A stretch of DNA of 5,863 bases, taken from NCBI GenBank assembly GCA_964550915.1, contig CAZKBY010000159.1, positions 1 through 5,863 on the forward strand. Direction: 5' to 3'. Source of the stretch: JARYMI01 sp964550915. GTDB taxonomy: Bacteria; Acidobacteriota; Aminicenantia; Aminicenantales; UBA8522. This document shows positions 5,375 through 5,863 of this stretch, piece after piece. A program made the translations under genes and the position numbers. Every line of letters begins with the position of its first letter. The first letter of the stretch is position 1. Below the pieces are notes generated by a model. It saw only the letters and a program-made list of their open reading frames with translations, had not been told where the DNA came from and searched no databases.

Positions 5375-5747
5375 GCTTGCGCGTCCCTTTTTCCAGGGCT
5401 GTGGCGATTTCCTGGAGTTGATCCCGGACCTCCGAAAGCAGTTTTTTCAAGCGGTCAGGATGGACCGGTTCAGCGGGCTTCTGGCCAAACTCTGCCTCAA
5501 TCCGTCTTTTGGCTCCAGCCAAGGTGAGTTTTTCTTTGACCAGAAGTTCTTTCAACCGGAGGATGATCGTGAGGTCTTTGGGCCGGAAAATTTTCTGGCC
5601 GCTTCCTGTCTGGCCCACGCGAAGGAAGGGGAATTCCTTCTCCCACCTTTCGATGACCTTGGCGTCAAGCCCGGCAAGGCGGCTGACTTCCTCCAGCTTA
5701 TAGAAGAGTTTTTCCTGGATTTTGCCGTTTGGGGTCTTTTCGGCCAC
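5370..5747 (-). CDS. MerR-type HTH transcriptional regulator
   Basis: A 125-residue DNA-binding protein. Residues 14-85 form a MerR-like winged helix: LFYKLEEVSRLAGLDAKVIE (14-33), the RWEKEFPFLR segment (34-43), GSGQKIFRPKDL (48-59) as the wing, and LKELLVKEKLTLAGAKRRIE (65-84). The C-terminal 40 residues look like a helical, probably coiled-coil, dimerisation segment. No ligand-binding domain or metal-binding cysteines are present, so an effector cannot be guessed. I prefer the GTG at 5747: AAGGAAGG (5763-5756) lies 8 bases upstream. A longer reading from ATG 5792 would add 15 residues but has no ribosome site, and it would begin inside the promoter predicted upstream. Proteins of this type (FYKxxEVSRLxG...RxWExEFPFLR) are common in deltaproteobacteria and related phyla, usually with unknown targets. 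It ends 36 bases before tRNA-Pro on the same strand. Confidence 0.85.
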   Translation of the reverse strand: MAEKTPNGKIQEKLFYKLEEVSRLAGLDAKVIERWEKEFPFLRVGQTGSGQKIFRPKDLTIILRLKELLVKEKLTLAGAKRRIEAEFGQKPAEPVHPDRLKKLLSEVRDQLQEIATALEKGTRKL

Positions 5748-5782
5748 AGGAATTTCCTTCCTTTTCTTGGCGCTCAATCGTA

Positions 5783-5811
5783 ACAATATCATGTCTGCAG
5801 GGCAGCGTCAA
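5783..5811 (-). promoter_or_regulatory. Candidate promoter of the MerR-type gene
   Basis: On the - strand, TTGACG (5811-5806, 5/6) and TATTGT (5788-5783, 4/6) are separated by exactly 17 bases. The start would be near 5776, 29 bases before GTG 5747. This supports the shorter protein, because ATG 5792 would lie upstream of the transcript. Confidence 0.45.
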
Positions 5812-5861
5812 GGCAGCATCGTGGCGCGTCTTGCAAAGAACATGTCTTTGGGATGATCTCC
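5808..5861 (-). CDS. Possible 3' end of an upstream - strand gene
   Basis: On the - strand one frame is open from the window edge to a TGA at 5810-5808, giving 17 residues (GDHPKDMFFARRATMLP). I do not recognise it. A second frame is also open to a TGA further in, but yields a less natural, cysteine-rich tail. If the first frame is real, its stop codon overlaps the -35 box of the MerR-type gene. The stretch is too short to judge. Confidence 0.2.
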   Translation of the reverse strand, partial: GDHPKDMFFARRATMLP

Positions 5862-5863
5862 GA

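Noticed and set aside
2409..5679. A 15-base match (CGTCAAGCCCGGCAA) in the radical SAM gene and in the MerR-type gene
   Set aside because: Both copies lie inside coding sequence, in different reading frames, and the match does not extend further. It looks like chance in GC-rich DNA.
5306..5783. Several + strand open frames across tRNA-Pro and the MerR-type gene
   Set aside because: They run antisense to a tRNA and to a clear HTH protein and resemble nothing.

Overview
This is a compact bacterial chromosomal segment with moderately high GC content. It carries one partial gene, seven complete protein genes and one tRNA gene. The content is housekeeping and envelope-type. I saw no insertion sequence, phage gene, CRISPR array or obvious transferred island. 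The mix (DUF4097 lipoprotein, DUF3014 membrane protein, PflX-type radical SAM protein, DedA, SurE, and a MerR-type regulator next to tRNA-Pro) would suit a Gram-negative, probably anaerobic lineage such as Acidobacteriota/Aminicenantota or a deltaproteobacterial relative. That placement is inferred from gene content only; no marker gene fixes it.

Layout. On the + strand, the window opens inside the C-terminal third of pstB (1-303), the ATPase of the phosphate ABC transporter. A 180-base gap with two small hairpins and a candidate promoter follows. Next comes a two-gene + strand unit: a DUF4097 lipoprotein (484-1260) and a DUF3014 single-pass membrane protein (1284-2102). It converges, across 25 bases, on a - strand PflX-type radical SAM gene (2128-3144). 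A 300-base divergent intergenic region separates that gene from dedA (+, 3445-4098). It holds a GC-rich set of nested inverted repeats and a good promoter for dedA. dedA overlaps tail-to-tail by 16 bases with surE (-, 4083-4850). surE lies 2 bases downstream of a small cupin gene (-, 4853-5200). Further upstream on the same strand are tRNA-Pro(GGG) (5260-5333), with a perfect extended -10 promoter, and a MerR-type regulator (5370-5747). The last 116 bases hold the regulator's promoter and possibly the 3' end of another - strand gene.

How the genes may work together. Known families give phosphate uptake (PstB), recycling of the undecaprenyl-phosphate lipid carrier or membrane homeostasis (DedA), and nucleotide dephosphorylation under stress (SurE, probably translationally coupled to the cupin). 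The DUF4097/DUF3014 pair looks like an uncharacterised cell-envelope unit. The radical SAM protein stands alone and its substrate cannot be named.

I do not see a convincing new multi-gene system. The items most worth a second look are the folded intergenic element at 3242-3360, the lipoprotein/DUF3014 pair, and the orphan radical SAM enzyme. I found no coding function for 304-483, 3145-3444 or most of 5748-5863.
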